Positions 47,270 through 60,420 of a DNA stretch of 64,000 nucleotides are shown piece by piece. Source of the DNA: Helopsaltes ochotensis (Eukaryota; Chordata; Aves; Passeriformes; Locustellidae); contig VXBM01000239.1 of NCBI GenBank assembly GCA_013400155.1, forward strand, positions 406,635 through 470,634. The letters run 5' to 3'. The notes under the pieces were generated by a model. That model searched no databases. It was given only the letters and a program-made list of their open reading frames with translations, and was not told where the DNA came from. The position numbers and the translations under genes are program-made. Each line of letters starts with the position of its first letter. The stretch's first letter is position 1.

Positions 47270-48500
47270 TTACTAGGGACCTCCTGATTAGGAAGAAGTA
47301 ATAGATGAGGCCTTCAGACAAATGAAAGAAGCCCCATGTTCATAGGCCCTCGTCCTCATGGGGGACCCACGCAATAGCTGGTGGAATAATACAGCAGGGC
47401 ACAAGCAATCTAGGAAGCTTCTGGAGTATCCTGATTATGTTTCTGGCACAAGTGGTCAAGGAGCCAACAGGGAAAGGTGATTTCCTGGATCTGATACAGA
47501 CAAGGAAGAACTAGACTGAAATAGATAAGTCAAAGTCAGCCTTGGCTGCAGAACCATGAGATGGTGGAGTTCAGGACTTAGAGGAGGGAGCAGGGCAACA
47601 AGTAGCCCTGGATTTATGGATAGCAGACTTCAGCCTAAGAGAGCTGCTTGGAAGAATCCCATAGGATATGGCCCTGGAGAGACAAGAGGTCCAGGAGAGC
47701 TGGGTCATAGTCAAGGCTCTTCAAAGCTCCAGAAGAAGCCATTCTGAAAAGAAGGAAAATGAACAAAGGGCAGCAGATGTTTTGCTTCAGACTTGACCAG
47801 TAAAATTAGCCTTTGGGAATCCCAGGCCTCTGAGGCTAGAGGAAAAGTCTGGAACAAGGAGGATTTACCCTTAATGAAGGAGGCTCAGGCTAGGGAGCAC
47901 TTAACCACACTGGACATGCACTCCTGCTGAGAGCTGAGGGACCTGGCTGATGTCATTGCCAAGCCGTTCATTATCTTTGATATGTCAAATGGTCATTATG
48001 ACTGAGAGAGGTTGCTGAAGATCCTTTGGAGCTTCTGAATCAAGAAAGGCAGGAAGGACCTCTGAGAAACTGCAGGCTAATCATCCTCACCTTGATGCCT
48101 GGGAAGGTGAAGGAGAACAGCTTCCTGGAATGTATTTCCTAACACATGAAGGGACAAGAAGGTCATTTAGAGTTGTCAGTATGAATTGATTTATAAAGAT
48201 GAAATCACCCTTGAGCAACCATTTTGCCTTCTACAAGGTTATCACTACCTTGGTGGACAAGGGGAAAGCAGGAAATGCTTGGTTTGTTTGGTTTGTAATT
48301 TTTTTCTTTTAACTGAGAGGGTACCTTGACACTGGGACAGGTTGCCCAGAAGGGTTATGCAGTTTCCATCCTTGAAGATATTCCAAACCCAACTGGACAC
48401 AGTCTCAGGCAACCGGCTGTAGCTGGCCTTGCTTGAGCTGGGGACTTGAACTAGATAATCTCAAGAGCTCTCTTTCAGCTTAAGCAATTCTGTGTGGATT
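47270..48500 (+). mobile_element. CR1 LINE, internally deleted, about 1.2 kb
   Basis: The left part (47330-47760) matches the end of the CR1 endonuclease and the linker: 'ctcatgggggaccca', 'cagggcacaagcaatctagg' and 'gccttggctgcagaaccatg', then 'gagatggtggagttcagga'. Next come pieces of the start of reverse transcriptase (47930-48270, ending 'ttggtggacaaggggaaagc'). At about 48271 the sequence jumps, through T-rich DNA, straight to the 3' terminal region ('gacaggttgcccagaagg' and 'ttgagctggggacttgaact'), ending near 48495. Roughly 1 kb holding the catalytic core and C-terminus is missing. Stops and shifts throughout make it inactive. Confidence 0.9.
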
Positions 48501-48599
48501 TATTCACCCTGTGTAGATATTGCAACTGAAAAATATCTCAATCTATATTGTGACAGTCAGCAGCAACAAGGAATTAAATAAAATAGGTTATTTTCTAAA

Positions 48600-48660
48600 G
48601 CTATTATACTAATTGCATTGAAGTCATTAAAAATTCCCATTGATTTCAAAGGGCTTTGGC
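48600..48660. repeat. Possible ancient amniote repeat
   Basis: 'gcattgaagtcattaaaaat' followed by 'tcccattgatttcaaaggg' resembles the recurring amniote motif in which 'cattgacttcaatggga' is found in both orientations. I cannot name a family. The match is short. Confidence 0.3.
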
Positions 48661-51600
48661 TTAGTTCCAATACTCTCTATTTAAATAACTATCTAAATGG
48701 CCTGATTTTCACAAATATAGGGAATGCAGCTGCTCCAAAGGGTTTCACTTGGCTTTGATCAGACTCTAATTAGTTGTACTTGTTTAAAATGTTTTTAAAA
48801 AGTTTGAAAATTTTGTGGTTTTTTTTCTCCGCACAGTCAACAAACTCAGTAATTCCTGGAGGGATATAGCTTAAACTTTCCCCAGAGCTCAACCTTTTAT
48901 AAAAAAATCATCTTCATTCAAATTATTGCTACAAAATACAACTGTGAGTATAAAAAACCAGCAGCATGGTAGAGACCGTTTTGTAATCATAGAAACAGGC
49001 CAAGGATTTTTGGTGTATCAGGCTTGTAAGGGCAAAATTCTGGGGCAAAGAGAGGGTGAGTTGGAGGGTGTCATCCAACAATGTGTCCCATGTCAGGTAT
49101 CAAGAGATGGGAATGACTGATTGAGATTGAGAAAGAAGCAGTGGATCCCTGTTTCTTGTAAGTGACAGCTGTGTGGGAGACTAATTCCAGTGACGGATGA
49201 TTTTGCCTTCTACTTAGTCAGTAGGTGCAGGATGTGTGAATGATGATGTTTCTGAAAAAGATTGGTAATATAATATTCTGGACTGACTTGAGATCTGAGA
49301 TTTTTTTTATTGAAAAACTCACATGGGAATGCTGAAACTGTTTTCTGAACACCAGGAGGCTGAGGTGCCAGAGGGAAAGTGATAGCAGTGATATTCTGGT
49401 GCAGTGTTCATCAGCTTTTGTCATGCTTTATTAAAACCAATGAATTAAATATCCTTAACAATTAGAGCAGTTATTAACACTTAGGTATGTGAAAATCTCA
49501 TCCTTAATGAAGGTCACCTGGGCAGTTTCCTGTTGGGCTACCAAAATGGGTGCAATATCTGTATAAATTATTTTGTCTTTTCTACCTCTGAAATTATTCT
49601 TTGGTTAAATGACTATATTAAAAACCAGGCCTTTAGCTCACAGGGATATATTGTTATGAGCCATACTGTAGTTCCTACTAAGAGGTCAACAGTTTTCTTA
49701 CATAAGTACAAGATATTATTACTTGGTGGTTTTTTAATACTTTATAGACCTATATTCTATTTCAAATTATTACCACAACTTAAGATTGATACAGCCAGAG
49801 CCTCTTGTGTGGTGTTGATTTCTTCTTTGGAGACATTGGTGAGCATGGCTCCATTTATATTTCTTCCCTATCTGCTACAGAAAGAATAAAAAAGTCTCTG
49901 ATTGATGCATATGACTATGGGGAAAGACAAAGGGGGAATATCCAGCCTGGTTAAGTGCAAACTGGAAATATCAAACCAGACAGCTAGCTAAGTAGAGAGG
50001 CAGATAAAAAAGTTATGGATGGCCACAGAACTACACTGAGAATTACACTTAACTGAGGAAAGACACTAAAGATGTGATGTCCCTCTTGAAGAAACCTGAA
50101 TGTCTAGGCATGAGATAAAGGAGGCAAAGATACATCTCCTAGTGAAAATTCAGGGTATAAAGATAACCTTAAAATAGATGCTTGTGGGTTTCTGCTGTAA
50201 TAACAAGAAGTGGAAGAGAAAGCAAGTGCCAGAAGAGGAAAAGGTTTGTTCTTTAAATGGTTAAAGCAGATTGTGGTGTGACTGGAAGGGACCAGCAGGA
50301 AGGGTGGTGAGCAACAGTGAGTGCTTCCTTTTCCCCAGCCTGCCCTGTCACTAGAGAGCCATGCTGTTATCCCACAGCAGGTAACTCATCCGAAACCCAC
50401 CCAGAATCCATCCGCAGCAGCACATTGAAAATCCACGTGGTTTATTGGTGGAGCCTGAGAAGTAACTTCTGAGCCTTCTCAAGAGAAAGCATATTATTCT
50501 GTGAAACAAATTGTTCTTTTTGAATGAAAAAAACCCCAAAATTCCAGCATTCATCATTTTTACCATTGTAAACTCCAATGAAGCTATACATGTTTCAAAT
50601 TTACATGAATGTCAAAGAGGGAAAGATACATTTTTGGCTTACAGACTTTAAACTTGTTAAGAAGGCGCAGATGCAATGACTGATAAAACTGAAGCCTACG
50701 CTTTCTTGCTTTGCTGTGGAAGAGAGGAAGTGGTTTTTCATCTAAAATGCGATACCACAAAGAACTAACTTTTTCCATGCCTGACTTGTACAGTGTTCTT
50801 TGTAGCTAGATTCTTGGCACCTATGAAAATATGACTAATAAAAAGACTGCATTTGAAGAGATATGTGCAGGATCCAGCTACTAAAATGAAGTAACCTTCA
50901 TCTGGGCGTGGGCATTCCTGATCAGAGTGCTTCTAGGTTTCTTAAGATGGAGTGCTGTTCCTCCTCTCTACCTGGTTTAGCTGCTGCTTGAGGTGCAGCT
51001 GCAGGATATGACTACCTGGGGTAGCTGTCGATACCTTGAGCTGCCAGGAATGCCTGAATTCATGGGGTACCTGTCTGCTGCCATAAATTTCCATACTTCT
51101 ATTGCACCCACTCACCCCAAAGGAAGAGTTGGTTCTACGTGCTGGCCTCTCTTTTCAGGAGCACCCAGGATGTCTTGTGGGGTGAAGCTCTTGGATTTAA
51201 GGGGAAAGAGGATGCTGGGATGCTGTGCCAGAAGTTTTTTGCTATGATCTTGTACCTGAAGGTAGTAGCTTAGACAGGAAACATTTTCAGGAAGGATGGA
51301 CTCTCAGGTGTGACCTTCTTTCTGCCCTTTGGCTTTGGGAAAGGTTGGGGGTGCCTGTGATTTAGGGAGGGAACCACAGAGCAGGGATTGTCTGGGGACT
51401 CTCTCTTAGCTCCCAGAGCCAGCAGGATTCACCTTGATTTCTTACAGCAATCCCCACCAGCTGTGTGCTTGTGCTTCTGGTCCCCCTTGTGTGATGTCTT
51501 CTTCCCACATATTGTGAAGGACTGGAGAAGTTGAGCTTCTGCTCTGGCACAAGCACTCAGAGGGCCTTAGTTGAAGAGGGGGACAGAAATACTCAGCAGG

Positions 51601-52340
51601 TGCCCTGTGAGTCTGTCTGGAGCATGCTGCAGCTGCCTTTGGCCTCTGATTGGGTTTCTTTCATGTAGAAACAAAGCTGTTGAGAGGGGGAAGGAGAGAA
51701 AATCCCACATACCTGGGGCACTTATAGCATGGAGGTGGGTGATGTAGCAAAGTCTTGCAGTTTAGATGAGGTCAAAGGGTAGGTAATATTGAGGTCTTTT
51801 ATTTAGTTACTGAAAACCTATTAGGTCTAATTTTAATTGTAGTAAGGCCTCATTGCACTAATCAGAAAAAAGATACCTTTCAATGGCATAAATTAGTTTC
51901 AGTTTAAAAGCACTACTTGAATTATTCTTCAGTGTTGAAAAGTGAAGAATAATTGCATTGGCTTCTTGATATCGCTGCTTGGTATATACAGACCATCTAT
52001 GTGCATGTTGTCATAACTGGGCAATGACTGTAGATCTTTAGTGCATGCAGTACAACTATGGAGGCTTCAAAACTTGAGGCTTCCAGAAGGCACTGGGATT
52101 AGGATTTTGTCTCTGAACATCATTTAAATTACCTTCTAACTGATGTTTTGAAACAGAAAGATTTGAAAGATGCAAATAGAGACTTTCTAGAGGCAAAAAT
52201 CCCCTGAAGCCCCATACACCGTTTCTCAAGTTACCTACGTGGTTTCTTGCTCTTACACCAGCCTGCTGAAACAAGGCATTGCAAGAGCTCTCTCCCAGCT
52301 TCCCTTCCCTACCCCGGCCCTTACAGGGGTCTGGTGATGT

Positions 52341-52410
52341 TCACTATTTCAAAGTGCTTTAAGATCCCTGATGAAAGGTGCTGTAGAAATGCTAGAACTC
52401 TGTATTTATA
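52341..52410 (+). repeat. Possible ancient amniote interspersed repeat tail
   Basis: 'aaagtgctttaagatccctg' and 'atgaaaggtgctgtagaaat' match the common amniote repeat tail of the form 'aagcgctttgagatcc..atgaaaggcgctatagaaat'. This is a better match than the one at 6310. Confidence 0.42.
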
Positions 52411-54159
52411 GAGAGATCTTATTCCCATGCACCCAGCTGCTCCTCTAGAATGTAACAAAAAATAATTTTCCCTCTGTGCCACCGGGCAGGGCTGGGAGAG
52501 CAGGTAGAGTCATATTGCCACAGCTGTCTGTATGATTCAAAGAGCAATAAACCTTTTTACAAACAGCACAAAACCCCACCCCCCTCTCCTCCAGGTGCAA
52601 GGTTTGTGTGTGTAGGTGACCTGCCATGCTAGAGCCGGGTGGGAATACAGGGCTGCTGGTGGCTGGATTGCAGCAACCAGGTGCCTGATCTGTTCTAGTG
52701 CTGTGTTGCACTCTGCTTTGGCTTTGTCCCAATGCTGGGGTGACCCCCACGTGGTGTGGTGGCATCTTGGGGTATCACTAGCTGGCACTGCAGCTAACCT
52801 GCCAAATAATCAGGGGATTCTTCCAGATGGGCAAAAATACATGTGGAAGTGCCACATATCAAAGATGTACCATGCTAGCTGGAAACAACCCATAGGAATA
52901 ACTATTCTGGCAACAGCCTGAGTGTGTGCATCAGACCTTCATGATGTGCCAGAGAATGATCCTGAGGTGGTAGGGAAAGGCAAAGCAGTGGGAGACACGT
53001 TAATTGTCTGGGTGTCTTTACTAACCCTTCATCTTTATAATCAAGAGACCCAAGTGTTCCTAAGTATCTGCTGGTATGTGGCTTTCAGGAAGCTGGGGTA
53101 GTGGGATGCATAAACTGAGGACTAGATTTGTTTCCACCAAACAGCCATGGAAAATGCATGCTCCAAGGGCATAAAGGGTGCAAAATAGAGTGATTTACAT
53201 GCAGGAGGTTTCTCATCTCTCTGTCTCCCAGATTCTAGCTGACTATGTAATAGATAAGGGTGTAGGGAAGAAATCATCAGGCATGGATTATCTTCTTGCA
53301 GGGAAAGCATGAGCATAGATTTTGGAGATGAACTACACCCTGCACTATGGTTAACCACATCAATGAGCAAAAAGTCCCCTCTCTTATATTAACAGTGAGA
53401 TCATGCTTAGCATCCTACTTGATAAAGGCATGTTTTGCTAAGCCTGTTTTCTGTTTCAGTTTTTTGAAAAGGATGTTGGGCCTTGCATATGTTGCTAGAG
53501 AAGTCTTGTACTGCTGCTGCCATAGTCCTTGGCCCTTTCAAACTGGGGTGAAAAATACAATATGAACCCAAGTGTCCTGGGGGTGGGCCAGCTGCTGGAT
53601 CATGGTTTCTTCAAAGTGGGTGGCTTTGGGTGCTCTGATAGTATTGCTGTTTGCTGTTTTTTCTGTCCTTGATCCTAAACATAATGGTCATTATAACATC
53701 TGGCATGTGTAATGTGCTGTACATAGAATGCAGGAATCATTTGCTTTTCTGCACTGGCAAGCAGCCTTCCCTTAGAATGGAGGGACTGTTATTTAACAGC
53801 CCATAGAAATACAAATGGAAGCTGGAAGAGAAGTAAATATGAAACAGGAAGCAAAGCTTTTTCAAGAACTGAAGAGGGAAGACTATTATTTAACACTCAG
53901 GGATGCTCTCTATCCCTCATGATGCTCCCGTGGGGTCTTCTGGATCTGGGCTAGCCTTTCTTCTCTTTGACAAAGGCTGGTTCTGATGCAGTGAGTCCCC
54001 AGGAGAGCTGACAAAGGCTACCCCAGAGTGTCAAGGGGGGATCGCAAAGCGGCGTTTTTAGTCTTGGAGCCTGATTTCATTCAAGCTGGCACCACACCTG
54101 TACAAGGGAAAGAAAATCAGCCAGGCAGCTAAACTTGTACTTCCTTTTGATATAGCAAT

Positions 54160-54480
54160 ACATTTTGTTAGAAACAATCAGTCAGCTATAATCCTTATAC
54201 AACAGCTGCAGTTTCTCCTCTCAGCCTCTCACACTGTGCCATTATAAATAGATTGTCATATTCCTTGCAGCATTAAATTGCTTTCTACATTCCCGGTCCC
54301 TGGGAGAACTGATTGACTTGGGAAACCTGCCATTTTGGTAGCCCTCCAGAAAAAGTGATTACTTATTTTTGCATCTGTTGCCAAACCCCTATAAGTATGT
54401 TACCATTAAAAAGTCAGTATTTAACCACAATTACCATAAGGGGGTATTTGATATGACAGTAGTTTCCTGCTGTGTCATGT
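54160..54480. other. Candidate conserved non-coding stretch
   Basis: AT-rich, repeat-free sequence with several ATTA/TTAAT cores and TATA-like motifs ('cattataaatag', 'cagcattaaattgc', 'gttaccattaaaaag'). It looks like many vertebrate enhancers, but conservation is not visible from one genome. Confidence 0.25.
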
Positions 54481-57400
54481 TTCTCTGTACACAAAAAGTA
54501 AATGGGTGGTTTTAATTAGAGGAGGGGGCCTTCCTAGCTATATCAACATTGCTTTGAACCACACAATACATTCTTGATTCTTTACTAATGCAGAGATTAA
54601 GGATTTAGAAGTGTGGTCCACAAAAATCCCCAACCCAAAATCCAAACATAAAAATACCTGTTGTAGGGAGCACACAAGCAAATAAATGTGAAGTGCCTAA
54701 GGGTGGTGCTTTAAGTGGTGTGGCCATGTGGCTTTGGGATGCCAGAGGAATAACAATATTCCCAGCATTTTCCTGTCCTGTGGCCCAGTGCAGAAATGTA
54801 AGCATGGCAGTGTGCTGGGCACTCCAGAACAGGGGATGTGTCTCTGTGTTTAGCAACATCTATTGCCATAACGACCTGATCCTGCTTTGACGAGTCAGTG
54901 AAAACCTCCCCACGGAGGTGAATATGATACCATAACCCTTTACAAACCTTCCAAGACAAGACAAGGTCTCATGCTTAGCTCTGCAAAATAGGACATTTTG
55001 TGCTGCGTGGTTCTTAATGAGGCAATGTCTGTTGCATTTTAATAACAGTCTTTTAGGCATTGGCCCAGATTGGAGCTCCTTCAGTGGCTGTTTCTACACT
55101 TAACATTGAGTGCTCATTGATTAAAACTCAAACACAGCCTCAGAAGCAGGGACCTGTCCAGCCTGACCAGGCTCTAGACCGATGCCCCTGCAGTGCTTGT
55201 TTTCTCCCTCTTTCTATCTAGTCCCATGAACAGTGGATTTTTTACTCCAGAGGGAGAGGTGCAGAGCTGTTCATGTCTCTGTTTTGTTCTTCACCAACTC
55301 TCCTTCTAATCTGACTGCATTTGGCAATTAAATGCCCCATGAGAAGGTATGAGGTGGGCCGAGAAAGGAGCTGAATCTCTCCTCCTAGGCCAGCTGCTTT
55401 AAAAACTCAAAGGCTAGGGGAAGAGGCGACGTCCCTAAAGTGTTGTTTTTGGGAGTTGATGACCATAGGAGAGAGCCTGCTGGACTCATCTCTCAGGAGA
55501 AGTGAAAATGGAGGAGACATCAAGTTTATAGCTGAGGTTTAGGGTGGATATTAGCAGGTTCCTCTAGGGCAGCTGGGCTCATGAAGAGACTTTCTGATCC
55601 GACAGGGATCCCATAAACGTATGTTCCCCCGGGGATTGGTGGCAGGTACAGACTCTGGTTTGGGTCACAGCTTTACACTTGGGTGCTTCTCCTCTTCTGA
55701 AATGCTTCATTAAAGTGAAACCTGAACCCAGAGACCTCAGAGTGCTTTTTGGAATAAGTAAATATAGCAATTTCATAGTTTTGGATAAGGGCAGGATTTC
55801 TAAAGATAGCCATATGTCTACCATCATCTGCTGTCTGCTCTTCTGTGAGGGGTCCTTTTTGACATGTATTTTAGTACTGGATTATAGACAACAGACTATT
55901 TCTTGATTGATGGTAGAGGAACATAGGGCAGAAATCATTTGTAGTTGATGCTCACAAAAAGGTACAGACATACAAAATTCTATTCCTTTGAATTGAGTAA
56001 GAATTTTAAGTTAGTCACTAGGCTGTCTGAATACCATTTTACATCTGGACTGTGGAATGTTTTAGCAGGCTGAGCCTGTTTAGATTGAGCAGATACTTAT
56101 TGCATGCTAATTAGAATACCTACTGATTTAGCACATCTAATGTTTTTCATCTAACTAATAGGAATCTCTTCAGTTGTTCTTTTCCTCCATAAATCCTTCT
56201 AATGTCCGGTGCTCTTTTAAATATGCAAGTCCTTTCTCCTGAATGTGAAGGGCAAGATTAAATAGGATGCTTACAATATCACTTATAAAGAAGTATCTCT
56301 GTACTACTGGAAGCAGCTGGCGAGTAAGTACTGTAAAATCAGCATCCTTTTGTACTTTCAACCAGAGCATTAGGGAGCTTCATGCCACGGTGCACCGTTA
56401 AATCTGGGTCTGGGATAATAAAAATGCAAAGATCCTAGAGTTTTTTCCCAAAGCAAGGAAGAGATCACAAACCATTACATATCTACTGTATTTCCCCTGT
56501 ACTACCTTATTGCTGAGCTGCAGCGCCTTATCAGTACTTCCTTCTGTCATTCCCTGTTGCCAGACCTCTACAAAACGCCTGCAAAGCCTTCAACGTGAAG
56601 TAGGAAAGATGATGCCTGTCTCCAAGTTATGAAGATTGTTTACAATCCAAATATTTGAAGATGTTGCTAGTTATATGGTAACCAGAACCCATGTAACTCA
56701 ATGCTTTAATTAAAGGTTTCTGTTGACTGAAGCACAGATGATAGCTGATTTAAAAGCTGTTGCTGCAGCTAGGTTTTATCTACCTCTAAAGCTGACACCA
56801 GAAAACATGTAATTCAGAGCAAATATAAATTAAAAAAAAAAAAAAGAAAAAGAAAAAAGAAAAGCTGCTGACTGATTGCTGTGCAAATGTAGTCAGCTAT
56901 GTGTAGTCTGGCATAACAGGAAGAATAGCTCTGGTGGGGAAAACTACACTCTCTGAGATAGCCTCCAGCTTGTATTTTCTTCTGTTTTGTGACTCTCTAT
57001 GGTTTTAGTCTCTTCCAGGACTCTGCCCACAGAAAATACCATCTGAACAACTTTCTATGGGCTCTCCGCAGCTTCTTACCTCTTCTGTGGTTTGGCCAAC
57101 GTTGTTGCTATTGGTGTTGGGTTTGGAGACTCAGTTGTGTAGTAGCAGGGAATGAGGGACTCAGATTGGCAGTGCAAAGGCATGAGCTCAAACCTTACCA
57201 GATTTCTTGTTCCTAATAAATGTGAGCAGAAATCTTCCCTGAGGGGGATTTAAAGCAGGCATCAGCTGCTCTGGAGATGTATCTAAACCTCTGGACCTTT
57301 TTAGGTTTTCCCATCACTTCTTACAGTCGGGAGAGAAATGCATGACTCTTTAAGGAAGGTATTTTAAGCTTATTTTCTTTAATCTTCTGGGTTCTGTGGT

Positions 57401-58974
57401 TGTGACTCCCCTGAGGTCATACAGATATTTTTAAATGAATTCTCACTGCTTGAATAACAAGAAAATAACATCTTGGTTTTCAACTTCTTTATTCTCCAGC
57501 TTCATAACTTTGGGCACTCCTGAAGTGAAGCTGAAGTCGTTGGGCCATTTCAAGAGTCCTTTTGTATTTACACTAATAACAAACCTTCTCCCTCAAAGAA
57601 CATTTGCCATACTTCAAATGTTTATTGTTCAACTGGGCCAGTGAACAGCTGTATTGAGCAAAGCCCCATGTGACACCCATTGCATTCCTGGGTGATTATA
57701 GAGTACTGCCAGTGACTGTTTAATGTGTACGTTGCGGTAGAATCCACATGGCCTGGAGCACAGAGAAGGGGGGGAAAAAAGGCCCTAGCAATCTGAGTAT
57801 GAAATCATTACACAAGGATATGAAAAGCAAGGAAGAGGTCGTTGCACCCCTGGTAAAATGTCTTTTGTGCCTCCTTGTGCTGAATTTGGGCCTGTTTTTT
57901 GACAGGAGAGCACTCAGCTCAGCCTGCGTGTTCGTGTGCCTCAGCACGGAGCCTTCAGAGCTGTTTTCCCCAGAGATGGCTCAGAGCTTTTCTCCAAACC
58001 ACATTTGCATTGGAAAATGGAGTCTGTCAAAATATAACATGTTATGGGCTCACACCAGCATTCAGGGGGTAGAAGGAGGGGACACATGGCTGCTTTGGGC
58101 ATCTTCAGCTTGTTCCGAGTGGTGCCAGACTGGATTGATGTGACAAGAGGAAGGCATTTTGTTTCAACCAGCAGTGCTCCTATTGCTTTTCACTTGGTCG
58201 ATTGAAGTTGAAGGGAATGTTAACATTAAAACATAAAAAAGGCAACAGCACTTCATATTGTGGTACTGTACGAGTGAGGTATTTCTGCACTTTTGAATTG
58301 ATTTATTTTAAAATAATTTCTAGCTAACAGAAAAACTTAAAAATTGGACTTTTTAGGTTTGTCATGATACAGAGTTGGACATGCTGGAGTTGAATGTGTC
58401 CCTGAACGACAACATTTCTTGCTCTGACCTGTGCCAGGTACTAGTGTTTGAAAAATTAAATTTCTAGACCAAAAAACTTAGGAGAATTTTATTCTCTCAT
58501 TCATTTATAAGCCTTTTTAAATTTTTTTGCTGTAAGTAACAAAGTTACTCGGCTTTGCTAATGGGGCTGAGTTTTTAAATCTTCCATTGTGCTTAGATTG
58601 CTGCGCTGCCATGAGCTACTGTCTTGGTAATGTCATCCAGCAGTCACAAAGGAAGAATGAGCTACTGCAACTTGTTAATAAAAATAGTTTTAGTGCTTGG
58701 GATTGTTTCAAACATGTTCTGCTTGGATGGATTTTTGTGCTAAGAACAATGTTTTTCCTCACCCCCAAATCACCTAAAACAAAAGAAAGGGCCATGTAGC
58801 TGTTGATTGTCTTTTAGCAGTTCCCAAGTAAAGAAGAAAATTCTATTCAGGCAGGCCTTTTAATTTGATTTGGAAGTCTCCTCTGGACTTGTCTTGCATG
58901 AGAGCCCTCCATTTCACTAGCCCTCTGCTGTGTGCAAGCTGGCTCTGCTCCTCAGCTTGGCAAATAATAGTCTC
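54481..58974. other. Mostly unique non-coding sequence
   Basis: No gene is recognised. An A-rich tract lies at 56832-56864. The 131-codon plus frame at 57748-58143 has no recognisable domain. Confidence 0.5.
56832..56864. repeat. A-rich tract
   Basis: A14 is followed by A runs separated by single G residues. No retroposed body is recognised upstream. Confidence 0.9.
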
Positions 58975-59310
58975 AAACGTGGGTTAAACTGACAAGCAGC
59001 TCCTTAAAAAAAGCCTTTTTTAAATGGCTCCATGAGAATTTCCAGCAAGTCCGCAAAATGTTTCAGGAACATTGGATCCGAAATTAGCTCCTTCTGATTA
59101 ACTTCCATGCAGCAGGCTATTGCGGGGCCACCTCGATTCTTCCTGTTAATAAGGCTTATTTAAGGGGCAGAATAATGATAGTCTTGCAAAATGCCTGCTT
59201 TTGCAGGATTTTTGCTACAGTTTTGATGACTCAGAGTTATCAGATGTGATTCTTTTGAATTACACGTGGCCAGTAACTGTTAACACTTTTGCAGGGTATT
59301 AAAAACTTGA
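58975..59310. other. Candidate regulatory (enhancer-like) stretch
   Basis: Repeat-free sequence with 'ctgattaacttcc' and 'cctgttaataaggc', an AP-1-like 'tgactca' at about 59227, a GATA-type 'ttatcaga' near 59236 and an E-box 'cacgtg' near 59264. This density of motifs is suggestive, not proof. Confidence 0.28.
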
Positions 59311-60420
59311 AACTCTTTCATGGTAACATTTCTGTTAGGAAATAGGAAATGAGGCTTTGCAGGCTGTGCAGAAATTTAGTGCAGGTTTTGGTTTCCTTTT
59401 TTTCTGATGCTATTTTCTACAAAATTAAATACTCCTTAAAATAATGTTGTAGTTCACGTAACATTAAAAAAGGTTTTTGCTTGGAGCGAATAAATTCTCC
59501 AAACCCTAGGTTAGGTTGTGCCTAGTGAACTTAAAGAATTGATTTTGCTTGAGAGCAGTACCCCGAGTCAGAGTCTTTGGGACTCACTTTCATGAGATGG
59601 AGAAACTGGGAATGGAGCTGTTCACCATGGTAGAGCCCACATCCCTGAACCCAAGAGAAATAAAAAAAATCATTTTTTGTGTACAGCTCTTGGTCTCTGT
59701 CTGCTACTACCTTGCTAAGAAACTTCTCTGAACATTTACTCGCTACCCTGATTTAAGTGGAGGTCTGTTCAATGCCTCTCCCTTTTTTTGCCCCCCTTTT
59801 TCTTCTGAAGTGCTGACTTTGGAGGACATTTTCTCTGAGACAGTGGGGAACGAGATACAATTTTCCCTTGAATTGCTTCCCAATCCTGTTTCTATCTAGC
59901 TGTAATTAGCCCAGCAGGATCAAAGGGATGGCCATTTGTGTTTCCCAGTTGGGAAAGAATGCAGCCTGGAACAGTAGGGAGGTGGTTGCCTGTGTTTCTG
60001 ATGCAGAGCAGGGGGACAAGAGATGGAAAGGGCTGATGGTGACCTGAAAATTAAACTATGAGCCCACTGAAAGTTTAGAAGGAAGATTTCAAGCCTTTTG
60101 CTGACTCTCAGATGGTTTAGATTCAAATGATCCATCAGACCTTTGAGTGGGGAAATGCCATTATTTGGAGAAGATGCTCCATTGCAACGGAGCCACAAGA
60201 CTCTCAGCTCTCGGGAAGGGAGCAGGGATGCCTCTGCGGATCCACTGGGTTGCCCTGACACATTCTCCCCAAGGCTGTTGCAGGAGAGGTGCAGCTGCAG
60301 TGGAGTCTCCACTCTGCACTGCACCTTGCCACACGGATAGTGCAGCCAGCACTTATTTTCCCTTTTCGTAGGGGGAAGTGTGGTGCACTGATGGGAAGCA
60401 GCTAAAAATGAGCAGGCTAA
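59311..60420. other. Unique non-coding sequence, with a possible LTR-like end
   Basis: No gene is recognised. The stretch 59550-59737 has an AATAAA followed by a pyrimidine-rich segment and ends 'ctctgaaca', which is faintly like the R-U5 end of an LTR, but no matching 5' end or target duplication was found. The 172-codon minus frame at 59920-60438 has no domain I recognise. Confidence 0.35.

Larger units (their letters stand above)
48501..54159. other. Mostly unique non-coding sequence
   Basis: No gene is recognised in 5.7 kb. Two possible ancient repeats are listed separately. The 118-codon plus frame at 49533-49889 and the 106-codon minus frame at 52445-52765 have no domain that I recognise. 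Confidence 0.5.

Noticed and set aside
59550..59737. Possible third LTR end (AATAAA followed by a U5-like segment ending in CA)
   Set aside because: No matching TG start and no target duplication were found, and it does not resemble LTR A or B.
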